DNA from: an uncultured Pelagibacteraceae bacterium
Lineage (GTDB): Bacteria; Pseudomonadota; Alphaproteobacteria; Pelagibacterales; Pelagibacteraceae
Length of the DNA stretch: 64,000 nt
Direction: 5' to 3'
Assembly (NCBI GenBank): GCA_902521355.1
Contig: CABYRT010000002.1
Coordinates: 57,545 to 121,544 of the forward strand
Part shown: piece after piece, positions 1 through 8,938 of the stretch
Position numbering within the stretch: position 1 is the first letter of the stretch
How the letters are laid out: each line of letters starts with the position of its first letter
Notes under the pieces: generated by a model
The model's input: only the letters and a program-made list of their open reading frames with translations
What the model was told of the DNA's origin: nothing
Database searches by the model: none
Translations under genes and position numbers: made by a program

Positions 1-560
1 CTGATTTTAAAATTTGGTTTATGTCTTGGCCCTGTATTAGAAATAAGTTTATATATCGGCAAAGTTTTAAATTTCTTCAATGAGTATTCTTGTAATCTTG
101 TTTTGGAGTCGATCACAGTAACATCTGATAAGTTTAAATAATTTTTCCAATAATTTAATATAAATTTAGAAGAAGCTTCAAAACCTTTATCTATATAAAT
201 TGCACCAATTAATGATTCGCAACAATCAGATATAATTTTTTTTTCTATATTTATTTTTTTTTTCTTTTCAGTGTTTCCGGTTAATATATAATTATCCAAC
301 TCTAGTTCCTTGCCAACTTCAAAACATTTATTTTTGTTAACTAAATTTGCGAGCTTTTTATCAATTATACCAACTTTTTCATTTGGGTATAGCTCTAGTA
401 GTTTCTTTGATATTACAAATCCCAAAACTCTATCACCTAAAAATTCTAATTTTTCATAATTATTTTTTGTATCGAAACTTTTGTGTGTTAAGGCTTGTGT
501 CAATATTTGAACATCTTTGAAACTAATGCCTATTTTCTTTTGTAGTTTGTTTAACTTCAT
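1..560 (-). CDS. rnc: Ribonuclease III (3' end cut by window edge)
   Basis: Double-strand-specific endoribonuclease that processes rRNA precursors and structured mRNAs. The frame opens at an ATG (558-560) and stays open to base 1, giving about 186 residues. The RNase III signature is clear at about residues 33-42 (NYEKLEFLGDRVL-type), with the catalytic acidic residues E and D in EFLGD and a second acidic box in SDCCESLIGAIY. The nuclease domain is complete. The C-terminal double-stranded RNA-binding domain is only begun (RLQEY) before the window ends. The gene starts 4 bp downstream of the lepB stop, so the two are probably co-transcribed; lepB-rnc is a common bacterial pairing, often followed by era, which would lie outside this window. 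Confidence 0.93.
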   Translation of the reverse strand, partial: MKLNKLQKKIGISFKDVQILTQALTHKSFDTKNNYEKLEFLGDRVLGFVISKKLLELYPNEKVGIIDKKLANLVNKNKCFEVGKELELDNYILTGNTEKKKKINIEKKIISDCCESLIGAIYIDKGFEASSKFILNYWKNYLNLSDVTVIDSKTRLQEYSLKKFKTLPIYKLISNTGPRHKPNFKI

Positions 561-564
561 TTAT

Positions 565-1293
565 TTAAATTATTTTATTAAAAAATCTTTCAAATCGAAC
601 TATCTCACTCCATTTGAAAATGTTAAAGATGCTTCCTTTCCTTGGATTAGATGAAAAAAATAAAATTTGTGCTTTTCCAACTAAATTATTTTGATTAACA
701 TAACCAACTTCAGATAGAAATCTGCTGTCTTTAGAACAATCCCTATTGTCACCTAAGAAAAAAAAGTGATTTTCAGGAACAATGTATTTATCTGAATTAG
801 AAAAAGTTATATCGGTTCTATATGCAGCTAAATAACTTTTTCCATTTGGAAGTTTTTCTTCAAATATATTGACATCAATTTGGGATGATCCACAATATAA
901 TTTATCATTTTTGCTTTTAATTGTTTTTAATACTTGATTAGAATTTATATATAAATCACCATCAATAAATTGTATTGTATCACCTGGTAAACCAATCAAT
1001 CTTTTAATATAATCTGTACGATTATCAGCAGGTGTTTTAAAAACTATAACATCTCCTCTTTTAGGGTTTTTATTTAATATACGTCCTTTAAAAATAGGAG
1101 GACTAAAGGGAAATGAATGTTTGCTATATCCATAAGAAAATTTAGTAACAAATAATCTGTCACCCACAAGCAAATTAATTTCCATTGATGATGATGGTAT
1201 ATAAAATGGCTGTATTAATATTGATCTTATAAATACTGCAATTATTAATGCATAAAATAATGTTTTAGTATTATCAATTATGAAATTTTTCAT
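565..1293 (-). CDS. lepB: Signal peptidase I
   Basis: Membrane-bound serine protease that removes signal peptides from exported proteins. A single N-terminal membrane segment (about residues 11-29) precedes the catalytic domain. The nucleophile is Ser36 in PSSSM and the general base is Lys97 in YIKRLIGLPGD; the late box GDNRDCSKDSR is present. The first box is unusual: where most bacterial enzymes have PSGSMxPTL, this one has PSSSMEINL. At 242 aa it has the usual length for alphaproteobacteria. The 3' neighbour is rnc, and the 5' end overlaps the acpS stop by 4 bp (ATGA type), which suggests translational coupling. Identity is secure; the effect of the altered first box is unknown. Confidence 0.96.
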   Translation of the reverse strand: MKNFIIDNTKTLFYALIIAVFIRSILIQPFYIPSSSMEINLLVGDRLFVTKFSYGYSKHSFPFSPPIFKGRILNKNPKRGDVIVFKTPADNRTDYIKRLIGLPGDTIQFIDGDLYINSNQVLKTIKSKNDKLYCGSSQIDVNIFEEKLPNGKSYLAAYRTDITFSNSDKYIVPENHFFFLGDNRDCSKDSRFLSEVGYVNQNNLVGKAQILFFSSNPRKGSIFNIFKWSEIVRFERFFNKII

Positions 1294-1676
1294 TTTTTTT
1301 TGTTCAAAATAACAAATGCAATTGAGTGGTTTTTTTCATCTGAAAGTGAAAGATGTATATCGTAATTCTTTAATTTAAATTTTTTTTTTAATATATCTTT
1401 TATTTTCTGTGAAATTTTAATTTTAGGTGATCCTTTCTTATTATTGTATATTTCAATATCATTAAAATTAATATTATCTCTAAAGCCTATGCCTATTGAT
1501 TTAACGAAAGCTTCTTTAGCAGCAAATCTTTTTGCGTAATAATTTGTTTTGTTTCTGTATTTTTTTGATTGGTTAATTTCATTCAATGTAAAGAGTCTTT
1601 TTTTAAAACCTTTAATTTTTAGGGATTTTTCTATTCTTTTATTATCAATAATATCAACACCGTTACCAATTATCAT
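1290..1676 (-). CDS. acpS: Holo-[acyl-carrier-protein] synthase
   Basis: Transfers 4'-phosphopantetheine from CoA to the serine of acyl carrier protein, activating it for fatty acid synthesis. The 128-aa protein shows the family's two metal/CoA motifs: GNGVDIIDNKRI near the N-terminus (Asp8) and RFAAKEAFVKSIG (Glu in KEA). The length matches bacterial AcpS. It sits between pdxJ (1-bp overlap) and lepB (4-bp overlap). The order pdxJ-acpS-lepB-rnc is widespread in proteobacteria and supports the assignment. Confidence 0.95.
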   Translation of the reverse strand: MIIGNGVDIIDNKRIEKSLKIKGFKKRLFTLNEINQSKKYRNKTNYYAKRFAAKEAFVKSIGIGFRDNINFNDIEIYNNKKGSPKIKISQKIKDILKKKFKLKNYDIHLSLSDEKNHSIAFVILNKKK

Positions 1677-2395
1677 TAGTTTAATATTTTTCTAAAATTA
1701 GTAATTACTTTTTTCATACCAAACATGATGGCCTCTCCAATTATAAAATGTCCAATATTAAATTCCTCTATAGATTTAATCTTTCTTAAAATTTTAGTTG
1801 ATTTATAATCTAGACCATGACCTGCATGAACTTCCATTCCTAGTTTTTTTGCTAACGTGGCACAATTTTTTATTTTTTTGAACTCGACTAAATAATTTTT
1901 GTTATTTTTAACTTTTAAAGCAAATTTTCCTGTATGAAGTTCCACACATTTAGCATTTAATTCTTTTGATGCAAAGACATCTTCAATATTTGGATTGATG
2001 AAAAGACTTGTTCTAATTTTTTTTAAATTTAATTTACTAATTACTTTTTTAATTATTTTTTTATTTTTTGTGATATTTAAACCTCCTTCGGTGGTTATTT
2101 CATTCCTTTTTTCAGGAACTATACAAACAAAATTAGGTTTATATTTTAATGCAATTTTAAGCATTTCATTGTTAGCAGCCATTTCTAAATTTATTGGTAC
2201 TCTTTTAATTTTTGAAAATATAGCTACGTCTTCGTCTCGAATATGTCTACGATCTTCTCTTAAATGAATAGTAATAGAATTTGCACCGAAATTCATAACT
2301 TGCCTTGCATATGAAATAGGATCAGGATGTCCCTCTCCTCTGGCATTTCTTAATGTTGCAATATGGTCTACGTTAACACCTAGTCTAGATTTCAT
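1676..2395 (-). CDS. pdxJ: Pyridoxine 5'-phosphate synthase
   Basis: Condenses 1-deoxy-D-xylulose 5-phosphate with 3-amino-2-oxopropyl phosphate to give pyridoxine 5'-phosphate, the last ring-forming step of DXP-dependent vitamin B6 synthesis. The 239-aa TIM barrel has the characteristic N-terminus (GVNVDHIATLRNARG), the HLREDRRHIRD segment, the INLEMA strand with the catalytic Glu, and GMEVHAGHGLDY near the C-terminus with the conserved His. It overlaps pyrE by 4 bp and acpS by 1 bp. All motifs are intact and the length is normal. Confidence 0.96.
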   Translation of the reverse strand: MKSRLGVNVDHIATLRNARGEGHPDPISYARQVMNFGANSITIHLREDRRHIRDEDVAIFSKIKRVPINLEMAANNEMLKIALKYKPNFVCIVPEKRNEITTEGGLNITKNKKIIKKVISKLNLKKIRTSLFINPNIEDVFASKELNAKCVELHTGKFALKVKNNKNYLVEFKKIKNCATLAKKLGMEVHAGHGLDYKSTKILRKIKSIEEFNIGHFIIGEAIMFGMKKVITNFRKILN

Positions 2396-2982
2396 TTTAA
2401 ATATCTACTTCCAGGTTTTGTAATTGGAATTTTTTTCAACCCAATTGGTAAATCATTTTTTTTATAAGTTGGTATTTCTAATTTAATTTGGGAAACAATA
2501 TTTTTATCTTTAATTTTTAAACTTATTTTACTAGATCTATCAATCAAACACGCATATCCAACTACTTTTGATTTAAATTTTTTTACAAGTCTAGCACATT
2601 CTAAACTTGACTTACCTGTAGTAATTACATCTTCTACAATCAAAACTTTAGAATTTTTTTTTATTGAAAAACCTCTTCTTAAAGTAAATTTACCATTTAC
2701 TCTTTCACAAAAAATTGTCTCCTTGTTTAATAAATTTCCAACTATATAACCTATTACAATCCCACCCATAGCTGGTGACAATATTATATCGATTTTTTTG
2801 AATTTTTTTTTTATTTTAGTGCTTAAGGATTTACAAAATTCTTCTGATTTTTTTGGATAACTTAACAATTTAGCACACTGAACATACTGAGGTGAATGTA
2901 AACCTGAAGATAAAACAAAATGTCCCTCTAAAAGTGCCTTAGTTTTTTTTAAAACCGCTAAAGAATCTTTTAAAGAAAGCAT
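2392..2982 (-). CDS. pyrE: Orotate phosphoribosyltransferase
   Basis: Adds phosphoribosyl from PRPP to orotate to form orotidine 5'-phosphate in pyrimidine synthesis. The 196-aa protein carries the PRPP-binding loop VLIVEDVITTGKSS at residues 113-126 and the phosphate/orotate-binding segment around SPAMGGIVIGY. The start lies inside the 3' end of the upstream RSH gene (44-bp overlap, different frame). No closer in-frame ATG leaves the N-terminal helix intact, so I keep this start. pyrB and a pyrC-like gene are elsewhere in this window. Confidence 0.94.
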   Translation of the reverse strand: MLSLKDSLAVLKKTKALLEGHFVLSSGLHSPQYVQCAKLLSYPKKSEEFCKSLSTKIKKKFKKIDIILSPAMGGIVIGYIVGNLLNKETIFCERVNGKFTLRRGFSIKKNSKVLIVEDVITTGKSSLECARLVKKFKSKVVGYACLIDRSSKISLKIKDKNIVSQIKLEIPTYKKNDLPIGLKKIPITKPGSRYLK

Positions 2983-4681
2983 ATTTTTTGTTTTTATGTC
3001 TAATTATTTTGAAGTTATATTCTTTCTGTTTTAGCTCACTAATAAGTTTTGTAAAGTTTTTCAAATCTTGAATAATTAGGTTGAACCTAAAATTTATAGT
3101 TCTTTTGGTCTTTTCCACCATTTCAACACTTGAAATATTTACATTATTGGTTCCAATCATTGTTGTAACATCACCTAATATTCCAGGTCTGTCAGGTAAA
3201 GACATCCAAAGGGTAGTGTTATATTTTTTTTCCGTAGGCTTGCTGTCCTCTTTATATTGCCAGTATCTTCTTATAGCGGCTCTAGCTTTACCGGTTTTAG
3301 CACTTGTTATCCAATGCAAAGAAGGTGAATCTTTTTTTGATGTTAATATTTTAACTACATCTCCATTTCGCAATATTGATTGTAGAGGACTTTCCTTTCC
3401 ATTTATTTCACATCCAATTGCAGTATCACCTACTTTAGTGTGAACAGCATAAGCAAAATCAATTGGACTTGCTTCTTTGGGTAATTTTATAACTGAGCCT
3501 TTTGGAGTAAAACAAAAAACATTTTCTTGAAACATTTGCAGTTTTGTATATTCAAAATAATGTTCAGGATTTTCATTTTTATCAATAATTTCTACTAGAT
3601 CTGCTAACCAATCATATTCCTTCCAAGTTAAAGAGTTAAACTTTTCTGACGATTTATATTTCCAATGAGAAGCTATACCTCTTTGCGCAAATTCATGCAT
3701 TTGTTGTGTTCTTAGTTGTATTTCAATAGGTCTTTTATTTGGACCAATCACTGCAGTATGAAGAGATTTATAATTATTTATTTTTGGAGATGAAATGTAA
3801 TCTTTAAATCTACCAGGTATGCAATTCCATTTATTATGAATTACGCCTAAGGTTTTGTAACAATTTTCAACATTATCTAAAATTATTCTAAAACCAATTA
3901 TGTCTGTAATTTGCTCTAGTGAGGTTCTTTTTTTTTGTATTTTTCTCCAAATAGAAAAAGGTGTTTTTTCTCTAGAATAAATTTTAAAATCAATATTATT
4001 TTCATTTAATAGATTTTCAAATTCACTAAGAACTGAATTATAATTAATCAAATTATTATCTTTTATTGTGTCTAATCTATCTTTGATCATTTTTCTTGCT
4101 TCAGGATTTAAAATATCGAAAGAAAGATCTTCAAGTTCATCTCTTATTCTATTCATTCCCATTCTATCAGCTAAAGGAGCATAAATTTCCATAGTTTCTT
4201 TAGCAATTCTTTTTCTTTTTTCCTCTTTATCAATAGCCTTCAAAGTTCGCATATTATGCAAACGATCTGCAAGTTTCACAAGAAGGACTCTAATATCTTT
4301 AGAAGTTGCCAGGATGAGTTTTCTAAAATTTTCAGCTTTTGAATTAGAAATAGCTTGGTTTTCAAAAACTGAAATTTTTGTAACTCCATCAACCAAATCA
4401 GCAACTTCTTTTCCAAATTGCTCTTCTATAGTTTTATAAGTTGCATAAGTATCTTCTATGGTATCGTGAAGTAAACCAGTTGCTATCGTTGCACTATCCA
4501 ACTTAAGTTCGGTTAAAATATTTGCAACAGCAACAGGATGAATGACGTAGGGATCTCCTGATTGTCTTTTTTGATCTTTGTGAACTTTCACTGCAAAATT
4601 ATATGCTTTGCTTAAAGTTTCTGGGTTAAGAAACTTATTGTATGATTTGACCTTATTTATTAATTCGTCAGAATTTAGCAT
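2939..4681 (-). CDS. spoT: RelA/SpoT homologue, (p)ppGpp synthetase/hydrolase, shortened
   Basis: Makes and degrades the stringent-response alarmone (p)ppGpp. Domains in order: an HD hydrolase with His48 and the His-Asp pair at 72-73; a synthetase domain at about 250-345 with RFKDYIS, NNYKSLH and the IEIQLRT strand; a TGS domain at about 385-445; and a C-terminal ACT domain at about 490-560 (SLPDRPGILGDV). RFKD is the RXKD form usual in bifunctional enzymes, so both activities are likely (inference). At 580 aa it is well short of the 700 or more typical of long RSH proteins. The stretch between TGS and ACT is only about 45 residues, so the helical and zinc-finger/CC regions appear missing. 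It is the only stringent-response gene in the window. Confidence 0.94.
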   Translation of the reverse strand: MLNSDELINKVKSYNKFLNPETLSKAYNFAVKVHKDQKRQSGDPYVIHPVAVANILTELKLDSATIATGLLHDTIEDTYATYKTIEEQFGKEVADLVDGVTKISVFENQAISNSKAENFRKLILATSKDIRVLLVKLADRLHNMRTLKAIDKEEKRKRIAKETMEIYAPLADRMGMNRIRDELEDLSFDILNPEARKMIKDRLDTIKDNNLINYNSVLSEFENLLNENNIDFKIYSREKTPFSIWRKIQKKRTSLEQITDIIGFRIILDNVENCYKTLGVIHNKWNCIPGRFKDYISSPKINNYKSLHTAVIGPNKRPIEIQLRTQQMHEFAQRGIASHWKYKSSEKFNSLTWKEYDWLADLVEIIDKNENPEHYFEYTKLQMFQENVFCFTPKGSVIKLPKEASPIDFAYAVHTKVGDTAIGCEINGKESPLQSILRNGDVVKILTSKKDSPSLHWITSAKTGKARAAIRRYWQYKEDSKPTEKKYNTTLWMSLPDRPGILGDVTTMIGTNNVNISSVEMVEKTKRTINFRFNLIIQDLKNFTKLISELKQKEYNFKIIRHKNKKYAFFKRFFSGFKKN

Positions 4682-4701
4682 TAATTTATTATATCACTTA
4701 T

Positions 4702-5229
4702 TTAGATAACTTTAATACTTCTTAAATTGTTTTTTTTTAAAGAAGATAAGAGTTTTATTATGCTTTTTTTTAATTTTGGGTGAGACCAATTCTTACATAT
4801 TTCAAACAGTGGCATAAGTACAAAGTTTCTATTATGCATTCTTGGATGTGGGATCTCTAAATTGATAAATTTTTTATTTGATTTAGTAATCTTTCCATTA
4901 AAATCTAATATATCAATATCACAATTTCTTGGATGATTTTTAGGAGCTATTTTTCTGCCTAATTTTTTTTCTATAGACTTAATTATTTTAAACAGCTCAA
5001 ATTGATTTAATTTTGTTTTTATCAGTAATACAGCATTAATAAATTTTGGAAAACTAGGATCTGGCCATGACTCAGTCTCATAATAACTAGATGTTTTGAT
5101 AATTTTAATATCATGAGTTTCCAATAAATATTTAGATTTTTCTAAAAAATGTATTCTATTTCCTAAATTAGAACCTATTGATAGATATACATTTTTAACT
5201 AGAGCGTCTGAAGTATCTCGCTTTTTCAC
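4702..5229 (-). CDS. folK: 2-amino-4-hydroxy-6-hydroxymethyldihydropteridine pyrophosphokinase
   Basis: Transfers pyrophosphate from ATP to 6-hydroxymethyl-7,8-dihydropterin, a step in folate synthesis. The family N-terminus [12 protein letters not shown] and the pterin/ATP motif [12 protein letters not shown] are both clear, and [15 protein letters not shown] is the usual C-terminal block. Start choice: an in-frame ATG at 5289 would add 20 residues read out of frame within smpB that do not resemble FolK. A GTG at 5227-5229 puts the conserved strand about 10 residues from the start, so I prefer it. Either way the 5' end overlaps smpB, by 35 bp with this start. No folP or folB is adjacent. Confidence 0.85.
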   Translation of the reverse strand: MKKRDTSDALVKNVYLSIGSNLGNRIHFLEKSKYLLETHDIKIIKTSSYYETESWPDPSFPKFINAVLLIKTKLNQFELFKIIKSIEKKLGRKIAPKNHPRNCDIDILDFNGKITKSNKKFINLEIPHPRMHNRNFVLMPLFEICKNWSHPKLKKSIIKLLSSLKKNNLRSIKVI

Positions 5230-5665
5230 GGTTCCAATCTTTAGTTTTTTTTGTTTGTCGCTTATCGAATTGTTTTTTGCCCTTAGCAACTGCTATTTCA
5301 ACTTTAGCTTTACCTTTTTTAAAATACATTTTAGTTGGGACTAAAGTTAGACCATCCTCGTTCATTTTACCAATTAGTTTATTAATTTCCCTTTTGTTAA
5401 ATAACAATTTTCTTTCTGAGTAAGGATTGTGATTTGAATAACTGGCTTGTTTATATATGGGGATATGTGAATTAATTAAAAAAATTTCTCCTTCTTTTTC
5501 TACTGCGTATGACTCTGCAATATTTATTTTTCCATCTCTTACAGATTTTATTTCAGAACCTTTTAATACAATTCCTGCTTCTAAGATTTCCTTAAAGAAA
5601 AAATTAAAAGATGCTTTTCGATTTATTGTAATGATCTTGATGCCAGATGTAGATTTATTCATCAA
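5195..5665 (-). CDS. smpB: SsrA-binding protein SmpB
   Basis: Binds tmRNA and brings it to stalled ribosomes for trans-translation. The 156-aa protein has the OB-fold core with the family motif [19 protein letters not shown] (about 36-54), [16 protein letters not shown], and the basic C-terminal tail [20 protein letters not shown] that inserts into the decoding centre. It overlaps dapA by 11 bp at its start. Two tandem ATGs begin the frame; the second could equally be used. I did not find a tmRNA gene next to it. Confidence 0.96.
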   Translation of the reverse strand: MMNKSTSGIKIITINRKASFNFFFKEILEAGIVLKGSEIKSVRDGKINIAESYAVEKEGEIFLINSHIPIYKQASYSNHNPYSERKLLFNKREINKLIGKMNEDGLTLVPTKMYFKKGKAKVEIAVAKGKKQFDKRQTKKTKDWNREKARYFRRSS

Positions 5666-6542
5666 TAAGTTTTGCTGCTTTTAATGCTTTCTCGACTTCC
5701 TTTTTTGTATTTTCAGTTATTTTTACCAAAGGTAATCTTACAGTATCATCGCATAGACCAAGTAATTTAGCAGCATACTTAACTGGTGAAGGATTGCTTT
5801 CTATAAATAAATTTTTATGCAGCGGTTGCAACATATCATCAAGTTGTTGAGCTTTTTTTAAATCATCCTTATTTGAAGATTTTGATAATTTTTGAAATTC
5901 AGAACATAATTTAGGAGCTACGTTTGCCGTAACACTAATTGTTCCAACACCTCCTCGTTTATTAAATTCAAAAGCATTATCATCGTTTCCAGTAAGTTGA
6001 ATGAAATCATTACCCATTTTTTCTTTTTGTTGATCAACACGATTTAGATCACCAGTTGCATCTTTAACTCCAACTATATTTTTTAGTTCATATAATTTAG
6101 CCATTGTTTCAACGCTCATATCGATTACTGAACGGCTTGGAATATTATAAATTATAATTGGAATTCCACAGTTATCATTGATTGATTTATAATGTTGATA
6201 TAATCCTTCTTGAGTAGGTTTATTATAATATGGTGTAACAACTAAAGCACCATCCGCACCAGCTTTTTCAGCGTGTTTAGTTAATGATACAGCTTCTTCT
6301 GTAGAATTCGATCCAGTGCCGGCTATTATGGGAAGTTTACCGGTAGCTTCTTTTATACACAATTCAATTGTTCTCTCATGTTCATCATGTGATAATGTTG
6401 GTGACTCACCTGTTGTTCCAACTGGAACTAACCCATTTGTTCCATTTTCCAGATGATGATTTATTATTTTTATGTAACTTTCTTCGTCAAGCTTGTTGTC
6501 TTTAAACGGTGTAATTAATGCTACATTTGATCCTTTAAACAT
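5655..6542 (-). CDS. dapA: 4-hydroxy-tetrahydrodipicolinate synthase
   Basis: Condenses pyruvate with aspartate semialdehyde, the first committed step to lysine and meso-diaminopimelate. The 295-aa (beta/alpha)8 aldolase has the Schiff-base Lys160 in GVKDATGD, the catalytic Tyr132 in IIYNIPSRS, and the TTGESPTL substrate loop at about 43-50. Length and motifs are standard. It is the first gene of the minus-strand run that continues to smpB and folK and is divergent from the lytic transglycosylase with only 35 bp between starts. Any promoter for it must lie in that gap or inside the neighbour. Confidence 0.97.
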   Translation of the reverse strand: MFKGSNVALITPFKDNKLDEESYIKIINHHLENGTNGLVPVGTTGESPTLSHDEHERTIELCIKEATGKLPIIAGTGSNSTEEAVSLTKHAEKAGADGALVVTPYYNKPTQEGLYQHYKSINDNCGIPIIIYNIPSRSVIDMSVETMAKLYELKNIVGVKDATGDLNRVDQQKEKMGNDFIQLTGNDDNAFEFNKRGGVGTISVTANVAPKLCSEFQKLSKSSNKDDLKKAQQLDDMLQPLHKNLFIESNPSPVKYAAKLLGLCDDTVRLPLVKITENTKKEVEKALKAAKLIDE

Positions 6543-6577
6543 AATTATTTATAACATAAGTTGTTTGATTTAATAAA

Positions 6578-8779
6578 ATGTATTTAAAATTATTAACAAC
6601 AAGTATCCTTTTTTTCTTATCGTTTCAATCTGCTTTTTCAAATGAAACTATACTTCCTGTTAAAAAACCAGATTTAAATGAAAAAAATACAACAAAAAAA
6701 ATAGCTGAAATCATTCCTCTACCAAAACCATCTGAAAAAGAAGATGAAATTCAAAAGGAAATAAAAATTACCACCACGGAGATATTTAAGAAAATTGATG
6801 GTGTAATAATTCCAAAAAATAAGCCTCTAATAGTTAAAGAAAAATTAAGAAAGATAAAAAAACAAAAATTTTATAGCGATAGAGATTTGAGATATGCAAA
6901 ACAAGCTATTTCATTTATGGAGAAAAGTAATTGGAAGGATGCAAAAAAAGCCGCAAGTAAAGCAAGAGCAAAATCTATTTATGATTTTATTCAATGGAGA
7001 CATCTACTTACAACTGGTAACAGGGCTACTTTTACAGAATATAAACAGTTTATCGAAAGAGTAAAAGATTATCCAAGGATAGATAGAGTTCGTTACTTAG
7101 GAGAGCATAAAATAAATTCTAAAAATCATACTAAAAATGAAATTATACAGTGGTTCGATAAACACCCTCCTTTAAGTGGATTTGGAAAAATGATGCTAGG
7201 CGATGCTTTGTTATCACAAAATAAAGAGGCAGCTATAAATTTAATAAAAAAAGGATTTATTACAGCTGATTTAAGTAAAAATGATCTTATTTTTTTTAGA
7301 AAGAAATTTAAAAAATATTTGAACAGTAGTGATTATATTAAAAGAGCTGATTATTTAGCTTGGGAGAATAAATATTGGGACCTTAAGAGAATGTTAAGAT
7401 ATCTACCTAAAGATTATCAACTTTTATATACAGCAAGGCAACTTTTAATGAGCAGATCTTATGGTGTTGATAGCGCTATATCGAATGTACCTGCAAGTTT
7501 AAAAAAGGATGCAGGTTTAAATTATGATAGACTCAAATGGAGAAGGAAAAGAGGAAGAGTTGATAGTTCTTTAGAAATTTTACTAAGTATCAAAAATAAT
7601 AAAGATTATATGGTTCGCCCAGATAAATGGTGGGTTGAAAGATCAATAATAGCGAGATCACTTATTTATAAGAAAAGATATGAGCAAGCTTATAAAATTA
7701 CAAGTAAACATGGTCTATCAGAGGGTGCCGAATTAGCTGAAGCTGAATGGATGAGTGGATGGATTGCTTTAAGTTTCTTAAAAGACCCAATTTTAGCAAA
7801 AAGTCATTTTACTAAATTTTATAATAATGTTGGATATCCAATTAGTTTATCAAGAGGTGCTTATTGGCTTGGAAAAGCGAATTTGGCACTAAATAATAAG
7901 GAAGAAGCAGATAAGTGGTTTAAAGAAGGTTCAAAATATCTAACAACCTATTATGGTCAATTATCTCACATGAAAATATATCCAAACAAAACTTTTGAAC
8001 TTAAAGAAAGTACTCAAGTTGATAAAAATTATGCTGAAAGTTTTTACAAAAATAAATTAGTGGCAATAGTATATTTATTAGATGAAGTTAAAAAAGATAA
8101 ATATACGAAACATATTTTAAGATTTCTAGCAAATGACAATGTTTCAGCAGGGAGTGAGGTATTAGCAGCAAAACTAGCAACAGACATCTCTAGATTTGAT
8201 TTTGCTATTCAGGTTTCTAAAATAGCATCTTATCAAAAAAGGTTTCATAACAAATATAATTATCCAGTAATCAGCACTCCGAATAAAGTTGGATCAAGAA
8301 AAATACCAGAACAAGCTTTAATATTATCTATTATAAGACAAGAAAGTGAGTTTGATATATCTGCAAGAAGTAGAGTTGGAGCACAAGGCTTAATGCAGTT
8401 GATGCCTTACACTGCAAAGACTGTTGCTAAGCAGGCAAAAGTTTCTTATTCAAAATCTCGTTTAACAACAAGTCCTGAGTATAATATAAATTTAGGATCT
8501 TTTTATATTGCAGGTTTAATTCTTGATTATGATGGATCCTACCCTTTCGCTGTAGCAGCATATAATGCAGGACCAAAAAGAGTGAAGTATTGGAAAAAAA
8601 TAAATAAAGATCCACAAAAGAAACAAATCGATTATGTTGATTGGGTAGAACTTATTAAGTTTAAAGAGACCAGAAACTATGTTCAGAGGGTTATGGAGAA
8701 TTACAATGTTTATAGATACATTTTGTCTCAAAAACCAATATTTTTAAAAGATTTTTTTAGAAATAATCCGCTCTATTAG
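6578..8779 (+). CDS. slt: Soluble lytic murein transglycosylase (Slt type)
   Basis: Cleaves the MurNAc-GlcNAc bond of peptidoglycan to form 1,6-anhydromuropeptides in the periplasm. Residues 1-21 form a signal peptide (hydrophobic core LLTTSILFFLSFQSAFS). A Lys/Pro-rich linker (about 25-100) and an alpha-helical superhelix region follow. The C-terminal SLT domain starts near residue 575. Glu589 in RQESEFD is the catalytic acid, followed by GAQGLMQLMP and AAYNAGPKRVKYW. The 733-aa length fits the Slt70 group. The stop codon (8777-8779) directly abuts the tRNA-Ser gene on the other strand, leaving no room for a terminator. Confidence 0.93.
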   Translation: MYLKLLTTSILFFLSFQSAFSNETILPVKKPDLNEKNTTKKIAEIIPLPKPSEKEDEIQKEIKITTTEIFKKIDGVIIPKNKPLIVKEKLRKIKKQKFYSDRDLRYAKQAISFMEKSNWKDAKKAASKARAKSIYDFIQWRHLLTTGNRATFTEYKQFIERVKDYPRIDRVRYLGEHKINSKNHTKNEIIQWFDKHPPLSGFGKMMLGDALLSQNKEAAINLIKKGFITADLSKNDLIFFRKKFKKYLNSSDYIKRADYLAWENKYWDLKRMLRYLPKDYQLLYTARQLLMSRSYGVDSAISNVPASLKKDAGLNYDRLKWRRKRGRVDSSLEILLSIKNNKDYMVRPDKWWVERSIIARSLIYKKRYEQAYKITSKHGLSEGAELAEAEWMSGWIALSFLKDPILAKSHFTKFYNNVGYPISLSRGAYWLGKANLALNNKEEADKWFKEGSKYLTTYYGQLSHMKIYPNKTFELKESTQVDKNYAESFYKNKLVAIVYLLDEVKKDKYTKHILRFLANDNVSAGSEVLAAKLATDISRFDFAIQVSKIASYQKRFHNKYNYPVISTPNKVGSRKIPEQALILSIIRQESEFDISARSRVGAQGLMQLMPYTAKTVAKQAKVSYSKSRLTTSPEYNINLGSFYIAGLILDYDGSYPFAVAAYNAGPKRVKYWKKINKDPQKKQIDYVDWVELIKFKETRNYVQRVMENYNVYRYILSQKPIFLKDFFRNNPLY

Positions 8780-8874
8780 TGGCGGAAGGAGAGGGATTCG
8801 AACCCTCGGTACACCTTTTCAAGCGTACGGCGGTTTAGCAAACCGCTGGTTTAAACCAGCTCACCCATCCTTCC
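8780..8874 (-). tRNA. tRNA-Ser(GCU)
   Basis: The minus strand folds as a class II tRNA: acceptor stem GGAAGGA/TCCTTCC, anticodon stem GCGGT/ACCGC around loop TTGCTAA (anticodon GCT, codons AGC/AGU), a long variable arm (TACGC/GTGTA) and T arm GAGGG-TTCGAAT-CCCTC. The CCA end is encoded. Its 3' end touches the last base of the convergent slt stop codon. Confidence 0.96.
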
Positions 8875-8890
8875 ACGATAATATGTGTAA

Positions 8891-8929
8891 CTTGAAATCA
8901 TTGAATATTCAATCATATTCAAGTATTTT
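8891..8929 (+). promoter_or_regulatory. Palindromic putative operator/promoter of the sox operon and tRNA-Ser
   Basis: A perfect 14-bp palindrome ATTGAATATTCAAT (8900-8913) sits inside a second inverted pair, CTTGAA (8891-8896) and TTCAAG (8918-8923). On the plus strand TTGAAT (8901-8906) and TATTTT (8924-8929) are 17 bp apart and could serve as -35/-10, which would leave soxB almost leaderless. On the minus strand TTGAAT and TACACA, also 17 bp apart, could drive tRNA-Ser. The operator role is an inference from the symmetry and the position between divergent genes. Confidence 0.45.
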
Positions 8930-8938
8930 CTCCAAAAT

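Noticed and set aside
3081..3443. Plus-strand frame of 120 codons opposite the RSH gene
   Set aside because: It is antisense to the TGS/ACT region of a clear gene; its hydrophobic look is due to the AT-rich complement.
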